A DNA stretch of 64,000 bases from OMSK01 sp902492995 (GTDB taxonomy: Bacteria; Bacillota_I; Bacilli_A; RF39; UBA660): positions 50,316-114,315 of the forward strand of contig CABUNR010000001.1 of NCBI GenBank assembly GCA_902492995.1, given 5' to 3'. How positions within the stretch are numbered: the first letter of the stretch is position 1; every line of letters starts with the position of its first letter. This document shows, in pieces, positions 53,642-61,297 of this stretch. The notes below the pieces were generated by a model, which saw only the letters and a list, made by a program, of their open reading frames with translations, ran no database searches and had not been told where the DNA came from. Position numbers and translations under genes: made by a program.

Positions 53642-53682
53642 ATAATTACAATTTTTAGGCAATTTCACATCAAAAAAAGCGT

Positions 53683-53704
53683 TTAGATAAGTTTTAGATA
53701 AGTT
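53683..53704 (+). repeat. Two tandem copies of TTAGATAAGTT (left pair)
   Basis: Exact contiguous 11-bp units at 53683-53693 and 53694-53704. Two more copies occur after the phosphorylase gene. Confidence 0.75.
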
Positions 53705-53767
53705 TTTTTGAACAAATCAGCCTTAAAAATTGGTGTATATGGTATAATTAAAAAGGAAGTGGTAAAA

Positions 53768-54535
53768 ATGATTTTAGAAGAATATGATGAAACTATAAAT
53801 TCAACATTTGATCCATATGAAGTTGAAAATGTAATTGAAGATTTTCCAAAAACTGGTGTGACTTGTTTTTCGAAAAAGTTATTTGACCAATTAGTAACCA
53901 AGTTTAATGGTGTGGAAATAGCACTATCATCAAATGGCAATGGAAAATTACCAATATATAAAATAAATTATGATGGAGAAGATATAGCTTTATTTATGTC
54001 TAGAGTTGGAGCACCTGCATGCATTGTACAATATGAAGAATTATTCGCTATGGGATTAGAAAGAGTTGTTGTTTTTGGTACATGTGGTGTACTTGACAAG
54101 GCAATAGATGATCTAGCTATTATAATTCCAAATTCAGCTATTAGAGATGAAGGAACAAGTTATCATTATTTAAAATCATCTAGAGAAATAATTGTCAATC
54201 CAAAATATCAAGAAGAATTTATCAAACTTTTAAAAGAACATAATTATTCATACATAACAGGTAAGGTATGGACCACTGATGCACCATATCGCGAAACAAG
54301 AAAAAAAGTATTGAACAGAAAAGAAGAAGGTTGTGTATGTGTTGACATGGAATGTTCAGCAATATCGGCTTTAGCAAAATTTCGTAATAAAGAAGTTTTC
54401 CAATTCTTTTATGCAGCCGATAATTTAGATTCTGCTAAATGGGATCAAAGATCTTTAAGTAATAATGAAAAATTAAGTGATAAGGAAATGATTGGATTAT
54501 TGGCAATCAAATTTGCTGTAAGCCTAAATAAATAA
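53768..54535 (+). CDS. Nucleoside phosphorylase (uridine phosphorylase-like)
   Basis: A 255-residue PNP/UDP-family enzyme splitting a nucleoside with phosphate. Seen: LPIYKINYDGEDIALFMSRV (~60-79), the phosphate site MSRVGAPACIVQYEELFAMG (~76-95), VVVFGTCGVLDKAIDD (~98-113) and the base/ribose site GCVCVDMECSAISALAKFR (~193-211) with the paired Met-Glu. Substrate not decidable. ATG 53768 follows AAAGGAAG; the extended -10 TGG-TATAAT at 53740-53748 lies just upstream and rules out a longer start. Its position between repeat pairs and beside an integrase is notable. Confidence 0.9.
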   Translation: MILEEYDETINSTFDPYEVENVIEDFPKTGVTCFSKKLFDQLVTKFNGVEIALSSNGNGKLPIYKINYDGEDIALFMSRVGAPACIVQYEELFAMGLERVVVFGTCGVLDKAIDDLAIIIPNSAIRDEGTSYHYLKSSREIIVNPKYQEEFIKLLKEHNYSYITGKVWTTDAPYRETRKKVLNRKEEGCVCVDMECSAISALAKFRNKEVFQFFYAADNLDSAKWDQRSLSNNEKLSDKEMIGLLAIKFAVSLNK

Positions 54536-54541
54536 ATTTTT

Positions 54542-54564
54542 TTAGATAAGTTATTAGATAAGTT
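54542..54564 (+). repeat. Two copies of TTAGATAAGTT (right pair)
   Basis: Copies at 54542-54552 and 54554-54564 separated by one A; same direction as the left pair 860 bp upstream. Confidence 0.75.
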
Positions 54565-54619
54565 GTATGAAAAAAACTTGCAATTTATCAACAAAAAATT
54601 ATAAGTTTTAAATAAAAAA

Positions 54620-54708
54620 CACCAATTTAAAGGTAAAAAATTACCTGGTTGTTTTAATATTTTACCATGTGGCTCAGGGAAAAAATACAAACAATGCTGT
54701 GGTAAGTA
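54620..54708 (+). pseudogene. Orphan SEC-C zinc-motif tail (SecA- or YecA-like remnant)
   Basis: The frame ends LPCGSGKKYKQCCGK-stop, the full SEC-C metal site (C-x-C-equivalent plus CC pattern, first Cys replaced by Leu-Pro context), preceded by KGKKLPGCFNI and a stop upstream. No start codon or main domain exists, so it is a gene tail. It is followed by AAGGGTTTGCGAGGATTTTG, resembling the end of the secA terminator region. The codons differ from the resident secA tail. Confidence 0.6.
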
Positions 54709-54734
54709 GTAGGAAATATAAGGGTTTGCGAGGA

Positions 54735-54855
54735 TTTTGTCCACGCAAAAATTGACCGAAAATTGCCATTTGTCCACATTTTGTCCACGTAAATTTAAAA
54801 TTGTGGACAACAGGACAAAAAATGTTGTGAAATTTAGTACACGTTTTGTGGACAA
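54735..54855. repeat. Cluster of TTTTGTCCAC / GTGGACAA repeats upstream of the integrase
   Basis: TTGTCCAC occurs in direct orientation at 54735-54745, 54769-54778 and 54779-54789, and as GTGGACAA at 54803-54810 and 54848-54855. Position just before int is typical of arm-type integrase sites or an autoregulatory operator. Confidence 0.7.
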
Positions 54856-54925
54856 TTTATAAAGATAAATGTCATCATTCGATGGCATTTTTTGTTTACC
54901 AATTTTAGAAAAGGAGAGTATAAAA

Positions 54926-56233
54926 ATGGTAAGCGTAAGAAAACGTGGAAAGGTATATGAATACCGATTTGAAACAGCTTCAGTTGATGGCACAAGAAAA
55001 TGGATTACAAAATCAGGATTTCCAACAAGACAAGATGCATTAAATCAAGGTGCATTAGATTATACAGAATATTATAAGATAGGAAGAGTAAGAAAAAATA
55101 AAGATATGTCATATTCAGATTATTTAGATTACTGGATTGATACTTATTGTAATTTTAATTTAAAATATTCAACTATTGTTACATATTTAAATATTATTAA
55201 GCTATACTTAAAACCTATGTTAGGAAGATATGCACTATGGCAAATTGATTCTCAAATGTTACAAGAATTTATTAATAAAATATTTGTAGAAAAGAATTTA
55301 TCTAAATGGTATTTAAAAAACATTATGAAAGTAGTTAAAGGTTCATTAAGATATGCATGTTATTCGGTTAATTTTATAAATGAAAATCCTGCTGAAAAAG
55401 TACATATTCCAAGATATGAAGTAGTATGTGGAGATCCAGCACATATATTTACTCAGGAAGAAATAGAAAAAATATTAAATAGATTTAAAGATGTTCCTTA
55501 TATTTATTATTCATTTCTAACAGCATATTACACAGGTATGAGAGTATCAGAAGTATATGGATTAACTTGGGATAATATTAATTTTGAAAAAAAGACTATA
55601 ACTGTTAATAAAAATATTATTAAAAAGAATAAGTATGGACTACCTAAAAGATATTGTATAAGTAAAGGACATTCTGTTGAAGTATGGAGTTATGGTACCT
55701 GTAAAAATCCTCAAAGTCAAAGAACAATATCTATAGGAGATACATTAGTTAAAGCACTAAAAGAATATAAGAAACTTCAAGAAGAAAATAAAGAATACTA
55801 TGGCGAATCTTATCTAAAACATTATGAAAAAAGAATTATGAATGAATATACAAATAGACCTGAAATAAAAATAGTAGATGCTAAGGCAGAAATAGAAGTA
55901 GATCTACCTGAAGCTAAATTAGTATTTGTAAGAGCTAATGGGGATTTTAGAGGAACTGAATCACCAAGACATGCATTTAAAGTTATTAATTATGAACTTG
56001 GAATACCTTGTAGATTTCATGATTTTAGAGATACTCATGCAACTAGATTAATAGAACAAGGCGCTGATATAAAAGCAGTATCTAAAAGATTAGGACATTC
56101 AACTATAATGACTACATATAATATATATGTTAGAGTAACAAATAAAATGGAAACTGAAACAGTTAATAAATTTGAAGATTATGCTAATACTTTAGATATT
56201 CCACCTGTACAAGATATAGAATATCAAGATTAG
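54926..56233 (+). CDS. Tyrosine recombinase (integrase) of an integrative element
   Basis: A 435-residue integrase with three domains: N-terminal arm-site binding domain (VRKRGKVYEYRFETASVDGT, ~4-23, AP2-like beta sheet), SAM-like core-binding domain (~60-165) and catalytic domain. Catalytic residues seen: Arg in YYTGMRVSEVYGLTW (~208), HDFRDTHATRLIEQG (~365-379, H-x-x-R), RLGHSTIMTTYNIYV (~389-403, with His and the nucleophile Tyr). An insert of ~70 residues (KYGLPKRYCISKGHSVEVWS and after) widens the catalytic domain. Start ATG 54926 after AAAGGAGAG. Related to Tn916-type Int. Confidence 0.93.
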   Translation: MVSVRKRGKVYEYRFETASVDGTRKWITKSGFPTRQDALNQGALDYTEYYKIGRVRKNKDMSYSDYLDYWIDTYCNFNLKYSTIVTYLNIIKLYLKPMLGRYALWQIDSQMLQEFINKIFVEKNLSKWYLKNIMKVVKGSLRYACYSVNFINENPAEKVHIPRYEVVCGDPAHIFTQEEIEKILNRFKDVPYIYYSFLTAYYTGMRVSEVYGLTWDNINFEKKTITVNKNIIKKNKYGLPKRYCISKGHSVEVWSYGTCKNPQSQRTISIGDTLVKALKEYKKLQEENKEYYGESYLKHYEKRIMNEYTNRPEIKIVDAKAEIEVDLPEAKLVFVRANGDFRGTESPRHAFKVINYELGIPCRFHDFRDTHATRLIEQGADIKAVSKRLGHSTIMTTYNIYVRVTNKMETETVNKFEDYANTLDIPPVQDIEYQD

Positions 56234-56252
56234 TCATTCCCTAAATAAGGAA

Positions 56253-56280
56253 TTGACAAATTTTTAAAAAGTGATAATAT
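56253..56280 (+). promoter_or_regulatory. Candidate promoter of a small leader transcript
   Basis: TTGACA (56253-56258), 16 bp, TAATAT (56275-56280). Confidence 0.45.
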
Positions 56281-56325
56281 ATATAACCAATGAAAGAGGT
56301 ATTCTCTAGAAATGGAGGTACAGCT

Positions 56326-56391
56326 ATGAAAAAACAATCGAAATTAATAAATCTTTATAATGAATTATTTAGAGGTGTCGGTAGTATTTAA
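56326..56391 (+). CDS. Short ORF (21 aa) ahead of a strong hairpin
   Basis: ATG 56326 follows AATGGAGGTAC, an excellent ribosome site, and encodes KKQSKLINLYNELFRGVGSI. Its last codons form the left arm of the hairpin GGTGTCGGTAGTATT/AATACTATTGACACC with T tail. A leader peptide controlling read-through into the next gene, or a tiny independent protein, would both fit. Confidence 0.5.
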   Translation: MKKQSKLINLYNELFRGVGSI

Positions 56392-56419
56392 ACACTTTAA
56401 TACTATTGACACCTTTTTT
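56374..56419 (+). terminator. Terminator or attenuator hairpin over the end of the 21-codon ORF
   Basis: A ~13-bp stem GGTGTC...GTAGTATT with AATACTA...GACACC (one internal mismatch pair), 10-nt loop and six Ts. Confidence 0.75.
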
Positions 56420-56447
56420 CGTAGTATTTAGAAGTAAGGGTGGTAAA

Positions 56448-57071
56448 ATGATTAAAGTAAAGGATGGTAAATTACAAGCTGAATTACTAGATAATAAAGG
56501 AACATTATCTAACAAAATAATTGAACAATATGATTATATTGAACTAAAAAATGATTTTGCTGAAATAGTAGATATATTATCTACAAATATGTTAGTTCAT
56601 GCTATGTATCAAGAGGCATTGAAATATGAAATAACTGAAGACTTGGAGTTTAAAATTTTTATTGATGAAAATGTTAAAGATTATACTTTATCCTATGATT
56701 TAGCTACTGATTATTCTTATATATCTACAACAAATACTAGTGTTATTACATTAGATAGAAAAGCTTATGATAAATCAATAGAGTTATGTACTAATCTTTT
56801 GAAAAAAGTAAAAGCATCTTATGATAAATTAAATGAAGTAGAAAAATTTATAATAAAATCTTTAGAATTTGATAATCCACCCGAAACTGATGAAGAATTA
56901 ATGGATAGATTAATGACATATAAAAATGGTTATTATTTATCAAAGAAAAGTGCATATATTAAAATGGCTATACAATTAAACATTAAAAATGTTAAAAAAA
57001 TGGAATCAGATGACTTTTTAAAAAATATGTTAGCTGATAGATGTATTGTAACAATAAGTAATAATAAATAA
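56448..57071 (+). CDS. Mobile-element protein of unknown function (207 aa)
   Basis: A soluble, mostly helical protein. Its C-terminal half (LNEVEKFIIKSLEFDNPPET, then a pattern ending ...YYLSKKSAYIKMAIQLNI) resembles the sigma-like region of ArpU-type phage late regulators ('L...E..II...Y...', paired helices with a Tyr-Lys turn), but no HTH can be confirmed. The first ~100 residues contain an even beta/helix mix. ATG 56448 follows AAGGGTGG and sits about 30 bases after the hairpin, so expression may depend on the attenuator. Inside the integrated element, after int. Confidence 0.55.
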   Translation: MIKVKDGKLQAELLDNKGTLSNKIIEQYDYIELKNDFAEIVDILSTNMLVHAMYQEALKYEITEDLEFKIFIDENVKDYTLSYDLATDYSYISTTNTSVITLDRKAYDKSIELCTNLLKKVKASYDKLNEVEKFIIKSLEFDNPPETDEELMDRLMTYKNGYYLSKKSAYIKMAIQLNIKNVKKMESDDFLKNMLADRCIVTISNNK

Positions 57072-57141
57072 ATCGGAAATTAGTAATCTTGCGATTAATC
57101 TAAACTATAGAAAAGTATGGTATAATTATAGAGGTGATAAA

Positions 57142-57867
57142 ATGAAAAAATTAAATTCAAATCATTTAAAGCTAATCGCAATAATTGCGATGACAATAGA
57201 TCATTTAACTTGGTTAACATTTCCAGGATGTCAAAAAATATGGTATGTAATGTTACTTCATATTGTTGGAAGATTAACAGCTCCAATAATGTGGTTTTTC
57301 ATCGTAGAAGGGTATAATCATACCCATAATTTAAAAAAATATTTAATAAGATTATTTTTATTTGCATTTATTTCTCATTTTGCTTACTGTTTAGCGTTTG
57401 GTATACCGTTTATACCTAACTCTATATTTAATGGAACAAGTGTTATGTGGTCTCTTGCTTGGGCAGTAGTACTTCTTGCCATATTTGATAGTGAGATAAA
57501 TGAAAAGTTAAAAGTGTTATTAATGATTTTAATATTTGTAATAACATTTCCATCAGATTGGAGTTGCATAGCTGTATTTTCAATAATATTTATGAATAAA
57601 TATAGAGGCAATTTTAAAAAACAAATGATAATGATGATGCTTGGAACATTAATGTATGCAACTGTTTATTTTATTTTCCTAGATAAAGTATATGGATTGT
57701 TGCAATTGTTTACTTGTTTAACTATTCCAGTATTATATTTATATAATGGTGAAAGAGGTAAAGTAAATCTGAAATATTTATTTTACATATATTATCCATT
57801 GCATTTAATAATTATTGGAATTATAAGATTAGTAATATATGGAAATATACCAATAATTTTTAAATAA
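57142..57867 (+). CDS. TraX-family membrane protein
   Basis: A 241-residue protein with about eight membrane helices. TraX signature seen at the N-terminus: NSNHLKLIAIIAMTIDHLTW (~5-24) followed by HIVGRLTAPIMWFFIVEGYNH (~45-65), with a His-rich loop (EGYNHTHNLKKYL) and FISHFAYCLAFGIPF. In the F plasmid TraX acetylates pilin; Bacillota homologues are probably acyltransferases acting on surface molecules or peptides. No other conjugation gene is visible here. It starts from GAGGTGAT with the extended -10 TATGGTATAAT at 57115-57125 upstream. Confidence 0.85.
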   Translation: MKKLNSNHLKLIAIIAMTIDHLTWLTFPGCQKIWYVMLLHIVGRLTAPIMWFFIVEGYNHTHNLKKYLIRLFLFAFISHFAYCLAFGIPFIPNSIFNGTSVMWSLAWAVVLLAIFDSEINEKLKVLLMILIFVITFPSDWSCIAVFSIIFMNKYRGNFKKQMIMMMLGTLMYATVYFIFLDKVYGLLQLFTCLTIPVLYLYNGERGKVNLKYLFYIYYPLHLIIIGIIRLVIYGNIPIIFK

Positions 57868-57874
57868 TGATTGT

Positions 57875-57930
57875 TCGGAAGATTAAGATATTCCCGTACA
57901 TTAAGATGAGAAAAAGTCTCATCTTTTTTT
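57875..57930 (+). repeat. Third partial copy of the TCGGAAGATTAAGATAT element plus terminator
   Basis: TCGGAAGATTAAGATAT (57875-57891) is identical to the first 17 bases of the module at 59663. After it comes the terminator AAGATGAG-AAAAAGT-CTCATCTT-Ts (57903-57930), ending the TraX unit. Confidence 0.7.
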
Positions 57931-58083
57931 AGTAATATTGCGAAATGATTAGTAAATGTAAAAATCTGCTATTTTTGTGGTAAAATAATATAAATGCAAC
58001 CAACTTTTTACAAAAAACAACCTAAAGATGGTGGAGTGCAACCAGTAGAAAATTATAAAATGTTTGTGTAAGGAGGAAAAAAT

Positions 58084-59628
58084 ATGAATAATCAATTTTC
58101 AGAAAACCTAAAGAAAATTAGAAAGGAACATAACCTTTCACAAGAACAATTGGCTGACGAACTTGGTGTATCACGACAAGCTATTTCGAAATGGGAATCT
58201 GCTGTTGCATATCCAGAAATGGACAAAATAATTGCTTTATGTGATAAATTTAATTTAAATATAGATGATTTATTACATAAAGATATTAAAGAAGTAAAAG
58301 GAGAAGAAGAAAGCAAGAAAAAACTAAATAATAGCTTTGATGATTTTTTAAGATTTATTACTAACACAATTAATCTATTTAGTAATATGAATTTTAAAAG
58401 TAAAGTAAAATGCATATTTGAACAATTAATTATAGCACTTATTTTATTTATATCATCTATGATTATATATGAAGTTTTAGAGAATCTATTCGGTCATTTT
58501 GTTGGATTTTTACCAGACAAAGTATACTATTTCGTGACAAATCTTTTAGATTCAATATTAATAGTTGGATTGTTAATAATAGCAATAATAATTATTACAC
58601 ATATATTTAAAACAAGATATTTAGACTATTATGAAAAAATAAAGACTGAATCAAATGATATGGGTGCTGAAACTGATAATAAATCTATTGATGTAAAAGA
58701 AAATAAAGATGAAGAAATAGTTGAAAAGAAAAATAAAATATTATTTAAAAGAAATGAAAACAAAATAATAATTAGAGATCCTAAACATAGTGAATATAAA
58801 TTTATGAATACTTTGTTCAAGATTATAATAGGAGTTGTTAAATTCTTCTCATTATGTTTTGGACTATTTGTAGCTTTTGTATTAATATGTTTATTTATAT
58901 CATTTATTGCATCATTCTTACTTTATAAGACAGGCTTTTTCTTTGTCGGTTTACTTCTATCTATTCTATCATCCTCTGTAATAACAATAATAATACTTCT
59001 ATTAATTTTGAACTTTGTATTTAATAGAAAAAATGACAAGAAAAAAATGATATGGAGTTTTATAAGTTCATTAATTGTATTTGGTATAGGTTGTGGAACA
59101 ATCTTTATTGGTACAATTTCATTTGATATTGTAGAAAACGATGAAACATTTTTAAAAACTATAACTAAAGAATATGATATGAAAGAAGATTTATTAATAT
59201 ATCCGTACAGTGATTATGCAATAGAATATGTAAAATCAGATAATAATAATATAAAAGTAGAATATTCTATAAGTAAATATTGCGAAATTGATGATCACTT
59301 CGATGAAGAACATGACAATACTATAATGACATGGGCTTATTGTGAAAATCCAACAAAACTTGTAAGAGAATTTATCAAAAATGCTAATGAAAAGAAAATA
59401 GTTCCAATAGATAATAGGATTGAAAAAATTACTGTTTATACAAATCAAAGCAATATTGATACACTTAAAAATAATTGGAGTAATTATTTAGATGAAAGAG
59501 TGAAAGATGAAGAAAGAAGAAATGGTTATGAAAGCAGAATTAATGAATTGGAGCAGCAAAATCTTGAATTACAACAAAAAGTATATGATTTACAAGAACA
59601 AATAGAAAACCAAAGCTTTTCGCAATAG
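58084..59628 (+). CDS. HTH regulator fused to membrane and coiled-coil regions (514 aa)
   Basis: The N-terminal XRE domain (LKKIRKEHNLSQEQLADELG, VSRQAISKWESAVAYPEMDK, to residue ~62) is followed by membrane helices near 113-140, 155-178, 245-275, 280-305 and 320-345, an outer region with a Cys pair (SKYCEIDDHFDEEHD, then WAYCENPT) and a C-terminal coiled coil (ELEQQNLELQQKVYDLQEQI). It should bind DNA while sitting in the membrane and sense something outside or act on an envelope signal. AAGGAGG before the ATG. A shorter relative is at 59853. Inside the element. Confidence 0.8.
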   Translation: MNNQFSENLKKIRKEHNLSQEQLADELGVSRQAISKWESAVAYPEMDKIIALCDKFNLNIDDLLHKDIKEVKGEEESKKKLNNSFDDFLRFITNTINLFSNMNFKSKVKCIFEQLIIALILFISSMIIYEVLENLFGHFVGFLPDKVYYFVTNLLDSILIVGLLIIAIIIITHIFKTRYLDYYEKIKTESNDMGAETDNKSIDVKENKDEEIVEKKNKILFKRNENKIIIRDPKHSEYKFMNTLFKIIIGVVKFFSLCFGLFVAFVLICLFISFIASFLLYKTGFFFVGLLLSILSSSVITIIILLLILNFVFNRKNDKKKMIWSFISSLIVFGIGCGTIFIGTISFDIVENDETFLKTITKEYDMKEDLLIYPYSDYAIEYVKSDNNNIKVEYSISKYCEIDDHFDEEHDNTIMTWAYCENPTKLVREFIKNANEKKIVPIDNRIEKITVYTNQSNIDTLKNNWSNYLDERVKDEERRNGYESRINELEQQNLELQQKVYDLQEQIENQSFSQ

Positions 59629-59662
59629 GTTGCTAGTGTGAAAACATTAATAAATTAAATAA

Positions 59663-59718
59663 TCGGAAGATTAAGATATACAGAGCGGATGATAATACGT
59701 TTTTGTATGGTATAATAT
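59663..59718 (+). repeat. 56-bp terminator/promoter-like module, copy A
   Basis: Begins TCGGAAGATTAAGATATAC and ends with the extended -10 box TGG-TATAAT-AT. It is 50/56 identical by eye to copy B at 63834-63889. The middle hairpin (CGGAT-GATA-ATACG) has one mismatch. It is followed by an inverted repeat TTTGACATT/AATGTCAAA (59760-59790) in the leader of the next gene. Confidence 0.85.
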
Positions 59719-59852
59719 AAAGTGTAAGACAAATAGTAATTTGTAAGTATGTAAATATATTTTGACATTCTATTTAAGAAATGTCAAAAGACTTTGATAG
59801 ACGAAAAAGAATATAAATATTATACTTGTTTCAAAAGGAGGAATATATTTAT

Positions 59853-60272
59853 ATGGAAATTAACCAAAAATTAAAGAATGCTAGAATCAATATGAATTTA
59901 ACTCAAGAAGATGTTGCTGAGAAAATTATGATTTCAAGACAAACTATATCCAACTGGGAAAATGGAAAATCATTACCAGACATAATGAGTATTATAAATC
60001 TAAGTGAACTTTATCAAATAAGTTTAGATGAACTATTAAAAGGTGATTTAAAGCTGAGAGAAAAAATTAATAAGGATGTAAATAATGCGAAAAATAATGA
60101 AAAACTAATATTAACAACAGCAATTATAATTTTTGTGGTTATGTTGATTTATACAATTAGTAAGGTTATTGGTGGTCCATTTTCTGATTTTTGCAAAGAA
60201 GCGATAACTTGGGTATTAGGTGGAATTGCTCTTGCATTTGCTATGGCATATTTAAATTCTAAAAATAAATAA
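59853..60272 (+). CDS. HTH regulator with short membrane tail (139 aa)
   Basis: The N-terminal XRE domain: INQKLKNARINMNLTQEDVA, EKIMISRQTISNWENGKSLP, and NLSELYQISLDELLKGDLK (~3-68). Two C-terminal hydrophobic stretches (~86-103 and ~118-134) suggest membrane association. It is a shorter cousin of the 514-residue protein upstream and of common accessory-gene regulators. ATG 59853 is chosen because AAAGGAGGAATAT precedes it; the TTG at 59826 is upstream of that site. First gene after the 56-bp module, with a ~130-base leader. Confidence 0.85.
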   Translation: MEINQKLKNARINMNLTQEDVAEKIMISRQTISNWENGKSLPDIMSIINLSELYQISLDELLKGDLKLREKINKDVNNAKNNEKLILTTAIIIFVVMLIYTISKVIGGPFSDFCKEAITWVLGGIALAFAMAYLNSKNK

Positions 60273-60273
60273 C

Positions 60274-60285
60274 AAATTACAATTT
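60274..60285 (+). repeat. AAATTACAATTT repeat, copy 1
   Basis: A 12-base sequence directly after the stop of the 139-residue regulator. Identical copies at 60786-60797 and 63812-63823, also each within ~20 bases of a stop codon. Confidence 0.5.
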
Positions 60286-60304
60286 GAAATGAAGTTGGAA
60301 TACT

Positions 60305-60781
60305 ATGGCTAATGAAAGTAAAAAAGATTTTAATGTAATGATGAACAACAATAAAGATATGCCTAAAATACAAATAGTAGAAGATGAAAAAATAATAAAA
60401 AAATATGGTGGAACTAAAATGTTTTTTGCACCACCTATTTATTATGATGAGTTAATGAAAAAAGTACCAAAGGGAAAACTTATAACTGTTAGTGTTATGA
60501 GAGATTATCTAGCAAAGACAAATAATGCAGACTTCACTGATCCTATGACAGCAGGTATATTTGTAAATATAGTTGCTTGGGCTAGTTATCAAAGAGATGA
60601 AGATATTACACCATATTGGAGAACTTTGAAATCAGATGGAGAATTAAATGTTAAATATCCAGAGGGAATAAAATTACAAAAAAGATTACTTGAAGAAGAA
60701 GGACACACAATTATTTCAAAAGGAACAAAGAATATAAAATACTATGTTAAGGATTTTGAAAATAGTTTGATAGAACTATAA
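60305..60781 (+). CDS. Atl1-like (alkyltransferase-like, MGMT DNA-binding fold) protein
   Basis: A 158-residue protein. The core VPKGKLITVSVMRDYLAKTN (~51-70), then TDPMTAGIFVNIVAWASYQR, ITPYWRTLKSDGELNVKYPE (~99-118) and GIKLQKRLLEEEGHTI match the MGMT-type winged helix of Atl1-like proteins, but no PCHR active-site Cys is present; there is no Cys in the chain. Atl proteins bind alkylated bases and direct repair without removing the alkyl group. The start has a weak site (GAAGTTGGAA). It may travel with the resistance genes rather than act on them. Confidence 0.65.
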   Translation: MANESKKDFNVMMNNNKDMPKIQIVEDEKIIKKYGGTKMFFAPPIYYDELMKKVPKGKLITVSVMRDYLAKTNNADFTDPMTAGIFVNIVAWASYQRDEDITPYWRTLKSDGELNVKYPEGIKLQKRLLEEEGHTIISKGTKNIKYYVKDFENSLIEL

Positions 60782-60785
60782 TTAC

Positions 60786-60797
60786 AAATTACAATTT
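60786..60797 (+). repeat. AAATTACAATTT repeat, copy 2
   Basis: Follows the stop codon of the Atl1-like gene; preceded by C as in copy 1. Confidence 0.5.
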
Positions 60798-60826
60798 TAT
60801 AGTTATTGATTTATAGTAATTTACCG

Positions 60827-60857
60827 AAAAGATTGTCAGTAATGACAGTCTTTTTTG
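60827..60857 (+). terminator. Terminator after the Atl1-like gene
   Basis: Stem AAAAGATTGTCA/TGACAGTCTTTT (one G-T pair), GTAA loop and six Ts. Confidence 0.85.
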
Positions 60858-60864
60858 TTATATA

Positions 60865-60900
60865 TTGACTTTTAACGATAACTACTATAAAATATAGTAG
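60865..60900 (+). promoter_or_regulatory. Promoter with overlapping palindromic operator (VOC-PadR unit)
   Basis: TTGACT (60865-60870), 17 bp, TAAAAT (60888-60893). The perfect inverted repeat CTACTATA-AAA-TATAGTAG (60882-60900) covers the -10 box. The unit encodes a PadR regulator, the natural candidate to bind it. Confidence 0.7.
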
Positions 60901-60934
60901 TGTAGTTTATAGCAAAAAAGGAGATGTGGAGTAT

Positions 60935-61285
60935 ATGAAAAATTATGACAACTATTTTATTCCAGTAGATAATATGGAAGAAGCAAAAAGATATTATGAG
61001 GAAATATTGGGGTTAAAAAAGAAATTTGATTTCTCTAATAAGGGAATGGTTGCTTATAATATTGGAAATGAAGAACCTGCAATAATTCTAAAAGACAAAA
61101 ATAAATTTGAGAATTTAAAGCCTACAATATGGTTTGAAGTAGAAGATGTTGCAATCTTCTATAAAGAAATGTTGAATAATGGTATAAAATTTTTGAGTGA
61201 GCCTTTTAAAATTGGAACTGGTAATGCAGTCGAGTTTGAAGATCCATTTGGAAATAGACTTGGCGTTACAGATTATATTAAGTAA
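60935..61285 (+). CDS. VOC-superfamily protein (glyoxalase/bleomycin-resistance-like)
   Basis: A 116-residue single VOC domain: FIPVDNMEEAKRYYEEILGL (~8-27), MVAYNIGNEEPAIILKDKNK (~36-55), WFEVEDVAIFYKEMLNNGIK (~66-85) and VEFEDPFGNRLGVTDY (~99-114) with the usual C-terminal metal Glu. Small VOC proteins isomerise, hydrolyse or simply bind small toxic compounds; the substrate is unknown. The ATG at 60935 is preferred; AAGGAGATG lies eleven bases upstream and GTGGAG closer. First gene of the PadR-controlled unit, 12 bases before padR. Confidence 0.85.
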   Translation: MKNYDNYFIPVDNMEEAKRYYEEILGLKKKFDFSNKGMVAYNIGNEEPAIILKDKNKFENLKPTIWFEVEDVAIFYKEMLNNGIKFLSEPFKIGTGNAVEFEDPFGNRLGVTDYIK

Positions 61286-61297
61286 GGAGTAGAGATT

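Noticed and set aside
53541..54708. Orphan SEC-C tail as a recent exact attachment-site duplication of secA
   Set aside because: The two tails share only short identical blocks (CCATGTGGC) and differ in most codons; a fresh integration would leave an identical core. A foreign or old tail is more likely.
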